64,000 bases of DNA, from assembly GCA_002786025.1 (NCBI GenBank), contig NHNW01000007.1, forward strand, positions 620,001-684,000, given 5' to 3'. A program made the translations under genes and the position numbers. The notes under the pieces were generated by a model. The model saw only the letters and a list, made by a program, of their open reading frames with translations, had not been told where the DNA came from and did no database searches. This document shows, one piece after another, positions 10,172 through 21,577 of the stretch; within the stretch, counting starts at the first letter, position 1, and the number at the start of each line of letters is the position of its first letter. Source of the DNA: Zasmidium citrigriseum (Eukaryota > Ascomycota > Dothideomycetes > Mycosphaerellales > Mycosphaerellaceae).

Positions 10172-11419
10172 TTGAGCAGTTTGCAATATTCAATATCCGT
10201 CCAACAAGGCCTGAAGAACAGAATGGCGATTGATCCAGTTGCATCGCTTCCGAAACGACATAGAGCGATCAAGGTGGTCGGGACGGGCTCTATCCAGCTG
10301 GAAAGAGATGTCGCATTGCCAGAGCTCCAGCAAGAAGACATCCTCGTACGCGTGCATTGCGTGGCGCTTAATCCCTTTGATTGGTATTGATCAGTTCACA
10401 TATAAGGTCAGAAGACATACTGACACTTTTCCTCATGCAAGGAAGTCGTTAGATCTGTCGCCATCTCCAGGATCAACTTTCGGCTGCGATGTCGCCGGTG
10501 AAGTTGTCGCGATCGGGAGCAGATGTCGCAGTGACATACAGGTCGGTGATCGAGTGTTTGGCCCAGTCAAAGGCAATGCTGGAGATGCTCCCGGGAATGG
10601 CGGCTTCGCGGAGTATGCGGCTATTCGTGAGATAGTGGCGTGGAAGGTACCCGCGGGTATGTCATTCGAGGAGGCTGCGACGCTTGGCATGTCGCTCATG
10701 ACGGTCGGACTGGCTCTGCATCATGTGCTGAAAGTTCCGTTGCCTTTGACGCCCTTGGAGCCGCATCAATCGAAAGACTACGTCTTCATCTATGGAGGAG
10801 GCACGGCCACTGGGACCGTCGCGGTGCAGTGTGCTGCTCGGTAAGGCACATCCTGATAGCAAGCTTTCCTGTATTTGCTGACCAGAATTGCAGCTCGGGG
10901 GTGTTGCCAGTTGTCGCATGCTCGCCACGGCATTTCGCTCGCTTGAAGTCGCTCGGAGCGGCTGCTTGCTTTGACTATCGCCTCGCGACTGTCGCGGACG
11001 ATGTCCGTGAGTTCACGGAAAACAGACTTGGCGTGGCGCTCGACTGCATCACGGACAGTGTGAGCATGAGCATCTGCTACCAGGCTTTGGGCAATCAAGG
11101 CGGCAGATACGTGGGACTGGACCAATTTCCCATCCGCTCTCACAGCCGACGTGATGTGCGGCCCGAGTGGATTGTGGCGTGGACGGTCAGCGGAGAGGCA
11201 ATCCGGTGGAAGCGGCCATATGCCAGAGCTGCGCGGCCGAAGCACCGGATGTTTGCGGAGACGTGGAATCCAGTCGCTCAGCAGCTGCTCGATGACGGAC
11301 TGTTACAACCGCATCCATATGATGTTCGTGCCGGAGGACTGGCGGCCATTCCTCAGGGCGTTGATGAGCTCCGAAAGGGCAAGACGGATGGCAGAAAGCT
11401 GGTCTTTCCGATTGTATAG
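10172..11419 (+). CDS. Trans-acting enoyl reductase (LovC-like MDR family)
   Basis: Model: join(10172..10383, 10442..10840, 10894..11419), 378 residues, introns 58 and 53 bp. This is a zinc-independent medium-chain dehydrogenase/reductase: GroES-like N-terminal part with LNPFDW and GCDVAGEVVAIG, QVGDRVFG, then a Rossmann segment VFIYGGGTATGTVAVQ with the GGxTAxG pattern typical of LovC/ApdC-type partners. These proteins reduce the enoyl double bond on the ACP of reducing PKSs whose own ER is missing or inactive, using NADPH. It is the natural partner for the PKS at 1-5093, although that ER region lies outside the window. An in-frame ATG at 10223 could also be the start. It is convergent with the second PKS. 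Confidence 0.88.
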
Positions 11420-12041
11420 ATAGATCGCCTTACCCCAAGAGCCCGCGACGACCTAGAGAGAGAGGGGGGAAGTTCTTCTGTTGATGTTATGAGTGTTGGC
11501 TTAATGAAGATTGAACAGTCAACGTCGAGCTGAGAAAAGTGGTGAATTGTCTCACGCACCTCATCCACATATAGTATAGCGTATTCATGGGTGGTCTGAA
11601 GCCGCACGCTCAGGGACTCTTTCCCGCTCGCCGACCACTCCCAAACCTCTTCACAATCGAAGACGTTGGATCAGCGACGAGCAGCCCAATCTTGATCCAT
11701 AACATCATCTTTTTGAATCAAATGTATTACTTGGAAGATGATGATGACCGCGAAGACTTTGTTCTGTCTGCCCCTGGCGTCAGGCACCATCCAGTATCTT
11801 CGCCATCCGTCCAAATGGCCTTTTGCAGACGCGCCCTTCGTCCTGAACGCCAACCAGGCATGTTCGGCATATGAGACTGGCCCAATTTCCAGACTCGGAA
11901 GCTCAATGGCGAGAACACGCTGAAAATGACGTGAAAACGATGGCCGGTACCGCGTGGTAACACTGAGGTATCTATATCTTAAAACACGAACGAAACCAAT
12001 CTATCCACGCCCAAACTACCAAAGCCGAATCAATTCATCAC
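11420..12041. other. Convergent intergenic region
   Basis: 620 bp between the 3-prime ends of the enoyl reductase and the second PKS. Short frames on both strands (11587-11874 plus, 11727-11963 minus) have no recognisable similarity. Best read as 3-prime UTRs. Confidence 0.5.
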
Positions 12042-15000
12042 TCAATGATTCAAAAGCTTGCAAATGAAATCATAACCCTGCTCAATAGCAGCCCAGCCAG
12101 TGGACAACGGGTCTCCCACCGGGAACAGGTCGAATGCATGGCTGCATTTCTCTGGAATGGCAAGTCCTGCTGGGATGCCACGGTTCTTCAGCTCCTGGAT
12201 GGTTCCTTCGCTCATGGTGTGTGGAAGCCAGTCATCACCATTGCCGTGCACGATGAAGGTTGGAGTACGATACTTCCCATCCCGGATCTGGCCTAGAGGG
12301 TTGATTGCCTGGACTTGCTCGGCCGTGGCGGCAGGAGGGTACATGTGTTCCTCTGCGTCCGGGTCGGCGACAGAGTCTCTTTGAGGAAGGCCGTTGACGA
12401 GGATTGGCAGAGTCTGTGAGTTCCAGCAGGTGTGCAGGATGATCTTGGCTCGAGGATCCTTGAGGGTCAAGGACAGCTCCATGGTCTTCTTCTCACTAAA
12501 AGGTGCATACTCCAAGATCTGTCGACGAGGTCAGCCTTACATCCTTCGAAGTGCCACAAGCATGTTGTCAATACTTACTGGATGATCCTGAACTCCAGCC
12601 AAGATGTCTTTGATCTCTTGCGGCTCTTCCTCAGCGGCAAGAGGATAGCATGGCTTGTGCCAATCTGGAAAGTCAGTCAGTCATGAATAATAAGGTCGAA
12701 TTCATCGAAGTACCCACGGTCAGATTCGAAGTCGGTTGGAGCATAAAGTCCGAAGATGGCCTGCGGAGGCTCAATACCCCGTTGAGGCGCAGTGTAACCC
12801 AGACTCATCGCAAGCTGCCCACCACTGCTCCACCCTATCGCCAGAACGGTGGAGGAGTCAACCTGGACCCTCGGACCAGACAGGGAAAGATTTGGAAGAG
12901 TCTCTCTGGCCCATTGTAGGGCGTCACAGCAATCCGTCATTGGGCCTTCGAACAGCGTTGTCTCTGGCACGAGTCGGTAGTCTGTGCTAACGGGAAGGAA
13001 TCCACGCTCCAGAAGAACCCGAATGTGCTTCATGGGAACATCTTTGCGGCCGAAGAGGAAATGTCCTCCTCCATGGATGAGAAGAGCTTTGAGATGGAGT
13101 TAGCTTCTTGTTGCTTAGAGACAAACACGGATGGCACATACCGACTGCCCGCTTCTTGCCAGGAGGATCAGCTTGCTTCGGAAAGTATACGTCTGCCGAC
13201 AGGTTCAAACCATTAACAGTCTTGAACACGATCTCCTCCACTGGAATACCGGCTCGCTTGATGATGTTCCCCTGAGGTTCGGAAGTTTTTGCAACCACTC
13301 CAGCACCGGGTCCTTCATTCTTGAATCCACAAATCAGACGCACGGTGTTTGCTTCCTCGGAATCACCGGTGCTCCAGGACACATGCTTGTATCCAGCAGA
13401 TCGTAGGCTACGATCCCAGAACGACTCTGGTGCCATGGCATGAGTGCGGCCATCGTCCATGAGCCACCATCCTTCCAGGAGTCCGAACACGAGATCGAAC
13501 CAGTACAGATTCTTGGTAAATTCCGACACACAGAGGGCTCCATCATCTCTGAGGACGGGAAGGATATTGGTCGTCGTCCTTTCGATGCTGCTCGTCGCAT
13601 GGATGCAGTTCGTTGACAGAACCAAGTGGTATTGACCAACAAGCTCTGCTGGAGGTTGTGTCTCTGCGTTGAAAGTCCGGAATTGCATGTTTGAACGATC
13701 TTTGAACGACCTCTTCGTCTGGTTGACCAAGGATTGCGAGATGTCGGTGAAGGTATATTCAAAGTCGATGTCATGCTGGTCCAGGTAGTTCACCATGTAC
13801 TTCGTGGTGCCACCAGTTCCACCGCCGACTTCCAGAATCTTGATCGGGCCCGCTTGCTTCGCCGCTGCTGGTAGAGAAGCGACGAATTCAGCCAACATGC
13901 GGCAGGTGGTGTCCATCATAGGTGACTTGGCATAGAAGTTGGACAAGATCTCGCGGTTGCGTGCATCTCCAAAGAGCAGACGCAATGGATCCTTCTCTCC
14001 GGTCAAACATTCAGCCAGAAATGGACCAGTGATCTCCAGACAAGTTGTGTCCGGATTGAACCTGGGGTGCTTCTGCAAGAGTTGCTTGTAAAGCGTCTCC
14101 GTTGGCGTGGTGTTGACCGGCTTGGATGTTCGGACGAACTGCTGACTGCCACCCAGTCCCGACAACTCCATCAACCCAGAGTCGGCCAAGATGTTGCGGA
14201 GCTGAGCGAGAAGCTGTTTGTGCTTGGGTAGAGCCTTGGCCAGCTCAGGCACTGGCTGGCCTGCCTTGATGGTCGAAAGGTCGCAGCCTAGCTTGCGGTA
14301 CGCATCACAGACGTATGCAGTCACCACGTCATTCTGTTCTGGATAGACCTTTGTCCAGTAGCCAGTGGCCCCAGACTCGGCGGCGTATCGCTCAAAGTCG
14401 TTGTTGACACGGGAGAATGCTTCCTGGATCCCACGGGGGCCGAGATCCAACACTCCACTGCCAGTCGAGGCTACTTTTTCAGGCTCCCAATCTTGCTTCA
14501 GAGCCACATCACTCGGCTCTCCGGGCGAGCCTGGAGCAATGCTTGTGTTAGGTGTGCTCGTCCCTGTCGACGAACGGGACGTTGATGAAGAGTCGGACTC
14601 TGCTCCCTCGTCGAAGGAACTGCCCACAGCACCTTTGCTGTTGAGGTAGTTGACCAGGGAGTTCAGATCAGTCAGTTCTTGCAGTTCACCAATCGGCATA
14701 TCAACCTTGAACATGGACTGCAGCTCGCTGATGACTTCAATGACCTGGAAGACATGAATCGTTAGAAGAGGTTTCTTGTGAGGATGAGAACGGACAGGCT
14801 TACCATCAAAGAGTCAACGCCCATATCGTCGAAGGAGGCATCTTTGGGGATCTTGTCCGCCGGGACGTCCGCCAGCGATGCGAGGAGGCTGCAGATGTCC
14901 TCGAAGATGCTTGCCTTTGCATTGTTGCCAGCAGGTGGAGCGGACGGCTCAGGCTCCTTGCTAGTTTCCTGGGCCACTGGAGGCTCAGGTTCTGTTGCCA

Positions 15001-18000
15001 CTGGGGCTTTCGGGGTATCGATCTGAAGTTTTGGGGGCGATTGAGCTACCTGTGGCTCAGGGGCAGGCGGCGAGCTCTTCGGTGCCACGACCGCTCCCGT
15101 GGCAGACAAACGTGCACCCAAGACGACGAAAGCAAGTTTCTCACTCTTTGCATCGTACGCAAAGACATCGTACGACGGCTGGTCGTTGTCCATGGTGGAG
15201 ACGGCCAGCAGATTCCACGACGTTGCATCCTTGGACGCCGACCCGGAGAAATGTGGCGCAAGTTGTAAGCGCTGCCAACCGCTGAGCCTGTACATGCCAT
15301 CTCCTGCAGCATCCTGTAGACAGTTTGCATGCAAATGGATGACTTGCAACATGCTTTCCAGCAAGGCAATCTCAGACTGGCCTTCATTTGCCACCAAGGT
15401 CGGGGGCGCTTGTGACGGCCTGGTGATCGTGGCTGCTGCCTTTGATCCCAAGGTCGCGACACTACTGACTCCTTGATACCATGACGGATAGGTGATGGGG
15501 GACAGTCTGTACACGACACTTCCTCGAACGGACTGGCTCCGAGGGTCGTTGAGAAGCGAGAGCACATTGTCGTAGCCAAGAAGTCGTTCGTACCTGTCGA
15601 ACTCGTCCTGCAATGCCGTGCTTGTCGAATGCTGATGGACATGTCCGCTGGCACAGTACGACTCGCCAGCCATGATCCTGAAGCTCCATCGGGAGTCGCC
15701 CTTCAGTATCTCCAGCATCGTGGGCGTCATCGAGCCACGGTCGGACGGACTCGAGATCTGCAGATCATCAAGCGACAGCCAACTTTCGACTTTTGTGCTC
15801 GTGGCAAGCGTGATTGCTCGATAGACCAGTTCGATGTACAGCGAGACTGGGGTGACGCTGTTGCCTGCGATGGCAACGTCTCCAACCAGCTGACGGTACT
15901 CCTCACTGTTAGGGTTGACCGTGAATCGATAGCTGTCCGATTTGGACGAGTCGAGTCTTATCAAGACCGGTGGGAGCTCAACTGGTGGTGCTTCCTTCTG
16001 GGCAACGTTTTCGGGGGGCGAGGCTGGGGCACCAAGAGCGTCCGCCATATTGAGCGGAAGCCAATGTCGCGACTTGTCCCACGAATATGGAGGAAGACGG
16101 AGACGATCGTACTGATGGCCCTGAATCCCGCAGAATCTCCAGAACTGCGACGACTGTCCGGCGTTCCAAAGCGATATCGTGGTATCCACCAAAGCCGCAC
16201 TCGACTTGGGCTTGTCCAGAGATAGAGGCACGAATGTGCTGTTCGATGCATAGGAGCCCAGTGCCGCCTTGGCCATGCTTGTGATCCCAGATCCAGTACC
16301 AGCTTCGACCCAGGTGCATGCACCGAACTTGTGCTGTAGTCGCTCCACTGCTTGCTGGAAGTATACAGGCTCTCTGGTATGAGCTACGATTCTCGCTGGA
16401 GAAGGCTCGGACCATGTGGCTGTATTGGTGCAAGTCTCAATTGGAATCGTTGGCTCTTGGAAGTCAAGTTGAGATGCCAGCTCCTCAAGATGTTGGAGCA
16501 ATGGCTGGGTGAAGCGAGAATGGAAGCCGTACGGAACATCCAGTCGCTTGTGTTTGATCGAACGCTGTTTGAGATCTGCGATGATCTTTTCGGCCGAGGC
16601 GGCGTCACTGACCAGGACATGTGCTGAGGGTCCGTTGTAACAGGCGATCTCGAACTCAGTCCCGAAATCCTTCAGCTTTTCGACCGTGGATTGGTCGGCT
16701 TGGACGAGTATCATCGTGCCCGACTCTTCGCCCCAGTATTGCTTCATGAGGGTTGCTCTACCGACTGCCAGTCTAATGCCATCTTGCAAAGAGAGCATGC
16801 CAGAGACACACAGAGCGGTCAGTTGGCCGAAACTGTGGCCAACGACGGTATCCACATGGAGACCAGAATCGATCCATGCTTTTGCGGATGCGTATTGTGT
16901 AGCGAAAGTGGCTGCATGTAAGACAACCACGTCTGTGATGGACTCTTTCTCGAAAATGGCGGGATAGATGGAAGGATAACCCATCTCTGTGATGGCTGCG
17001 TCGCAGGCGTCGAGGTGGAACCGGAGAAGTTGGCACTCGTCCCACAAGTCCTTGTCCAGCCCGATCTTGTCGGAGACTTGTCCACCAAAGCAAAGTATCA
17101 CTGGCTGCTTGGCTGCTCGTGACACTATTTTGTTGCTTTCTTGCGTCTGCTGTTGGATCTGATGCTGAAATTCGTCTAGGTCCGAGGCCGCGAACGTCAA
17201 CGAGAGGGCAAGGTCCTGATTGAGCCGCTTGCTCAAGTTGTATGCCAAACTTGGGAGGGGATCCACATTGTTCTCATTCTTGATGGCTCGCAGCTGGTCG
17301 CATAGTCTGTTCAGAGAAGAGCAGTAACCAATCAGGCTGCCAACCGAGTTCGCTGTCAACTGGATCGGAAATTTCCCACTCGCCCTGTCGCCTCCCCCTG
17401 TGGAGAGGTTTGTCGAAAGGTTCTTCCGGGGCGGTTCGAGCACAATCATGGCTGCGTTACTGCCGGCAGCGCCGTAGTTGTTGACACAGGCAATCAGTCG
17501 ATCGCCCTTGAGGGGTGTGTTCGAGGTCGGAATGCACATGTTGTCGGGTTCAAGAGGAGGAATCTTCGGATTCAACGACTTGAACGACGCCTGTTGAGTT
17601 GCGAGCCTGTTCTCCATTTGTAGGATTGCTTTGATCAGGGCAACGACACCGCTGGCGCCCTCCAGATGCTAAAAAGCAGAAAATCAGCATAGCTATGAGA
17701 GATTCGGCGAGTATAACATACGCCAATGTTGCCCTTCGTTGAGCTGACAAGCAACGGGGCGTCACGATCTGGTCCACCGAAAACTCGACGGATACTCTCC
17801 ATTTCAATCGGATCCTTTCTCAGTCAGTTATGTGCGAAGAAGCTGGTCTTTGGTAAATCAACTCACTCCAAGCGGTGTCCCAGTGCCGTGGGCCTCGACG
17901 AAGCTTACGTCGCGAGGTGCGACTCCGGCCTGTCTGCAACACTGCTCATACAGATTGCCTTGCGAATATGTATAAGGTACCGTGATTGGTACACAGTTGT

Positions 18001-18811
18001 CATTTTGATTCACGGCGATGCCTCCAATGACGCCGAAAATGTTGTTGTCGTCTCGCAGAGCGTCCGACAAAGGCTTCAGGACAACCAGCGCTCCACCTTC
18101 TCCTCTACAGTATCCGTCTGCGTCGGAACTAAAGGCCTTGGATGCTCCAGTCGGCGTCAGAAATCGAGCTGCTGCGAAGTTCTCGTACAAGTAAGGGCTG
18201 GTCATGAGCGTTACGCCACCGGCGAGAGCGTGCGAGCACTGGCCAGTCCGGAGTGCTGTACAGGCTGCTTGGATAGCTACCGCTGAGGAAGAGCAAGCTG
18301 TGTCTATCACCAGGGATGGGCCATGAAAGCCGAAATAATGTGAGAGTTTGCCGCTTAGGAACGAGCGCAGCGTTCCAGTCGCGGAGTACGCATTCGCCGG
18401 ATGGGATGCCAAATTGAAGTCGTAGTCTGTCGCACAGGCGCCGATGTAGACTCCAACGTCTTTTGCCTGTGGAGGTCCTGAAAAATAGCCCGAGCATTCC
18501 AGCGACTCGTATGCCAGCTCCAAAAGAAGTCGCTGCTGGGGGTCCATTGATGCCGCCTCTCGCGGTGAACGTTTGAAGAATGAGTGATCAAAATCTTCGA
18601 TGTTCTTCAGGAAGTTGCCCCAGAACTTTTGACCTTTTTTGGTCCTCGCACTGGGTCCGAATCTGTCTTCTGGGGCTTCTGAGAGCATGGACTTGCCGGC
18701 GAAAAGCAAGTTCCAATACTCTTCAAGATCGTCAGCACCAGGTACCCGCCCTGACATGCCGACGATGGCGATGGCGTTGTCGCCATATCCAGGGACAGAG
18801 TATTCCGCCAT
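12042..18811 (-). CDS. SAT-less non-reducing-type PKS: KS-AT-(degenerate PT)-ACP-cMT-esterase
   Basis: Model: complement(join(12042..12518, 12579..12664, 12718..13086, 13142..14744, 14804..17668, 17722..17814, 17867..18811)), 2145 residues, six introns of 52-60 bp. KS: residues 10-430 (Cys173 in DTACSSS, EAHGTGT, KGNIGHLEG, and NNYGAAGSNAAMIV as in NR-PKS groups VI/VII). AT: about 500-850 (Ser625 in GHSFGQ). PT-position hot-dog domain: about 915-1190, with the HxxxGxxxxP motif reading VAIAGNSVTP (His to Val) and the Asp position reading LLESMLQ (Glu, about 1117). ACP: Ser1299 in GVDSLM. C-MeT: SAM motif LEVGGGTGGTT near 1605. Esterase: about 1800-2145 with HGGG, Ser1922 in GWSSGG, Asp in NGDDW and His in CSHAF. 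No SAT domain precedes KS, and the divergent P450 starts only 428 bp away. The architecture otherwise recalls MpaC/AusA-type synthases. The starter is probably loaded directly onto KS (inference). Confidence 0.93.
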
Positions 18812-19238
18812 TATGATGTCAGGCTTGGCTTTGATGTTATATTATGAACAATGAGGATGGAAACATAGAGTAAAGTAATGCAACGCAATGAGCAGAGAGG
18901 TGAGGACAAGACTTTGGACGAAGTCTACTCAGGTGTTGAACTTAAAGCAGACATGAGAATGTTCTGCCTCCTAGAGTATATTTATTCACGGTCACATGGT
19001 ATACATGACATTTTGCTCCCCGTTCGCATTCTCGGATGCCGGTTCTTGCCATAGCCACGTTGGTTGTACTTCCGTACCGGGGGCTCTGCGACAAGGCTGA
19101 TCTTGCCGGGAAAGTCTCCGCTGTTGGGGCCAAATGCAAATCACCAACGGCATGTGACCTACGGGATCCGAACCAAGATCAAAGCTGATATATATGCAAA
19201 AATTGTAAAATCACCGTCACAGTCAACGGTTTCGCAGA
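18812..19238. other. Divergent promoter of second PKS and P450 B
   Basis: 427 bp, too short to hold a SAT domain of about 350 residues. It contains one AflR-type half-degenerate site at 19032. No ORF of note. Confidence 0.65.
19032..19042 (+). promoter_or_regulatory. AflR-type site, TCGSWNNSCGR form
   Basis: TCG-GATGC-CGG fits the relaxed AflR consensus TCGSWNNSCGR at every position. It sits about midway between the divergent second PKS and P450 B. Confidence 0.45.
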
Positions 19239-21012
19239 ATGACAATGGCATCAATTGTCGAAAAAATGTCCACAGCCTCGCAAGGCGAGCCGCAGCAAAG
19301 GCTTCGGCTGGGTGTGTTGCCCACTACCATACTGCTTTCCATCACTGCTCTGCTTTTCATTCGTTTGGTTGTGACGGTCAGTACAGAAATTGTAACTCGC
19401 GGACGAAAGCTAAATGATACTGCAGCGACTTCAGCGCGCCTATGGCAATACCCTGCGTCATGTTCCGGGGCCCTGGCATGCAAAATTCACTGATGTTGCG
19501 TTGAGATATCATGATGTTGTTGGAGATCGGTTTTACTGGCTGAATGACCTTCACAAGAAGTACGGACCGTACGTCAGGACTGGACCTGAAGAAGTGGCCA
19601 TTGCCGACCCTGCGGCCGTCAAAAAAGTTCACGGCTTGGGCACCGATTTTCGAAAGCGTCAACAGCCTGGCACAGCCTTCAACATCTTCAGCGTGAGCGA
19701 GCCCAGATTGCACCGCGGTCGACAACGATTTTATGTCAACGCATTCTCAAACGATAAAATCAAAGCCAGCCATCATCCTGCTGTTCAAGCTCTCTGCGAG
19801 AACTTCGTACGTGGCGTCCGAGAGGAAGCTTCGAAGAGCCCGAACCACAGCGCAGACATGTACAAATGGTGTATGCTGTTTGGATACGATGTCGCATCTG
19901 AGGTGGTCTTCGGCAACGCAGCCACGAACGGACTAATGGCAACCCGACAAGGCGTCGAAGAAGTGATGATGGGCTGCTACTTGCAATACCAGAACGCTTG
20001 GATGCTGTTCTCCTTTCCAACATTCCTAGTCTGCCGTTGGCTTGCTCCTATCTTCCCATCCCTTGGCGATACCTTTGCGAGCGAGAAGCGATACAAGCCT
20101 TACAGGAATCTTTGGGAAGAGACCGAGGAGCAGCGGAGCCTTGCTTCGAAGACTACTTTCGTGCAAGGCGCTGAGCTTGACGAGAAGGATGACAAGTACC
20201 AGCTTGAAGGTGGCTTAAAAATGTCCGCTTATGACATTGCGCGAGACATTACAACATTCCTTGGCGCCGGAGGTGAGCCGATCGGAGCGACATTGGTGTA
20301 CCTGATATACACCGTTTTGAAAGATCCAAAGCTCCGGAAAGAGCTCGAGGACGAGGCCATGACGCTCAGCGAGCCGTTGTCGGATGTTGACGTGGAGCAG
20401 AAGTGCCCGCTCTTAGATGGCACTATCTACGAAGCCTTGCGTCTTTTCGGTGGAGGTTTGACCATTCTACCGCGATATGCTCCCACCGCACAGGAGCTCG
20501 GACCCTACACTATCCCTCCCGGAACTTGCGTCGCTTCTCACAACCACCAATTGCACCGTAACCCTGCTGTTTGGGATAATCCGGAAAAGTTTGTTTGCAC
20601 TTGAGTGGACTTCGAGCCCCTAGCTAACGAACGATCACCAGGTTCGATCCAAGGCGGTGGACCTCCGGTCAGAGCAAGGCGTTACAGACGGATACATTCC
20701 AACCGTTCAGTAGCGGAGCTCGAGGTAAGAAGACAGATTCAAGCTTTACATTCGACGTCTCTGACGACAGAGACTCCAATAGGCTGCATTGCAATTCATC
20801 TCGTCATGACCGAGTTGCGTTTGTTTGTTGCTACGTTCTTCAGAGAACTGCAAGGTGCTACTCTGGATTCGTCGGTGACAGAAAAGAGCATGAGAATCAG
20901 CGACCGGTAAGATGCCCTACAGTAAAGATACATGAAAATTGTCGCTGACACTCTTCATAGTTTCCACTTCGCTCCAGTCTCGAAGACTATGGACGTGGTC
21001 TTGCCAAAATAG
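19239..21012 (+). CDS. Cytochrome P450 monooxygenase B with atypical I-helix
   Basis: Model: join(19239..19376, 19426..20588, 20642..20724, 20783..20906, 20961..21012), 519 residues, introns 49, 53, 58 and 54 bp. Features in order: N-terminal anchor (TTILLSITALLFIRLVV), hinge HVPGPWHAKF, I-helix GAGGEPIGAT, ExxR motif EALR, and heme motif FSSGARGCIA whose Cys is created across the 20724/20783 junction. The exon 2 donor GTTTGT is weak but is the only choice giving KFDPRRW and the heme loop. The usual acid-Thr pair (AGxDTT) reads A-G-G-E-P, so the proton-relay Thr is a Pro. That is a known sign of non-standard P450 chemistry, but the function here is open. Divergent partner: the second PKS. Confidence 0.9.
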
Positions 21013-21335
21013 TAGTATAGATAGAGCAGTTAGATTGAAACATGGACCAGACTTGCATAGTAGTTCTTGGTTTGTCAATTGAATAAATGTTAGAGCAAGA
21101 CTTTACATTCCATCTATTTGATCCAGTCTATCCACCTGCTCTCCCCCGCTCATTGAGGGACTTTTCAAGTTGTGATTGAAATATCCTTTGTCTATACTAT
21201 ACCCAAGTACAGTGAGCTGAAGAGATGCGCTCTCTGAGGTCTCCTTTTTGCCAAGATCACATGGCTTTCACGTGCGAGAAGCTTGTTTGTGACCAGGCTG
21301 AATCGGGAACTTCCTATTTGAGCCTTGACGAGTTC

Positions 21336-21346
21336 TCGGCTTGCGA
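21336..21346. promoter_or_regulatory. AflR-type binding site (TCGN5CGA)
   Basis: TCG-GCTTG-CGA is an exact palindrome about 230 bp upstream of the methyltransferase-like start at 21578. Confidence 0.55.
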
Positions 21347-21420
21347 TTGCGGGCACTTTACGGTCTCGTGACGGCATCCGCGGCAACATTTGAAGTCGGC
21401 CAGCATTTTCAAAGCAACAG

Positions 21421-21431
21421 TCGGGTCCCGG
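21421..21431 (+). promoter_or_regulatory. Relaxed AflR-type site (TCGN5CGG)
   Basis: TCG-GGTCC-CGG fits TCGN5CGR but not the full TCGSWNNSCGR form. It lies about 147 bp upstream of the methyltransferase-like gene. Confidence 0.35.
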
Positions 21432-21577
21432 GGAGACCGCCTTCCACGGGAGGCAGAATCCGAGACGATCAATGACATCCCTGACGCAAGAACGCCGCAA
21501 AGTGTACTACTTTATCTCTAGAGGAGCTCCTATCGACATTTTGCAGCGAGTCCCTCTCCTTCGTCACATACTCCAAA

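Larger units (their letters stand above)
21013..21577. other. Intergenic region with two AflR-type sites
   Basis: 565 bp between P450 B and the methyltransferase-like gene. No convincing ORF. It contains an exact palindrome at 21336 and a relaxed site at 21421. Confidence 0.55.

Noticed and set aside
18812..19238. Hidden SAT exon upstream of the second PKS
   Set aside because: The gap before the divergent P450 start is 427 bp, far short of a SAT domain, and the KS start has a good ATG at 18811.
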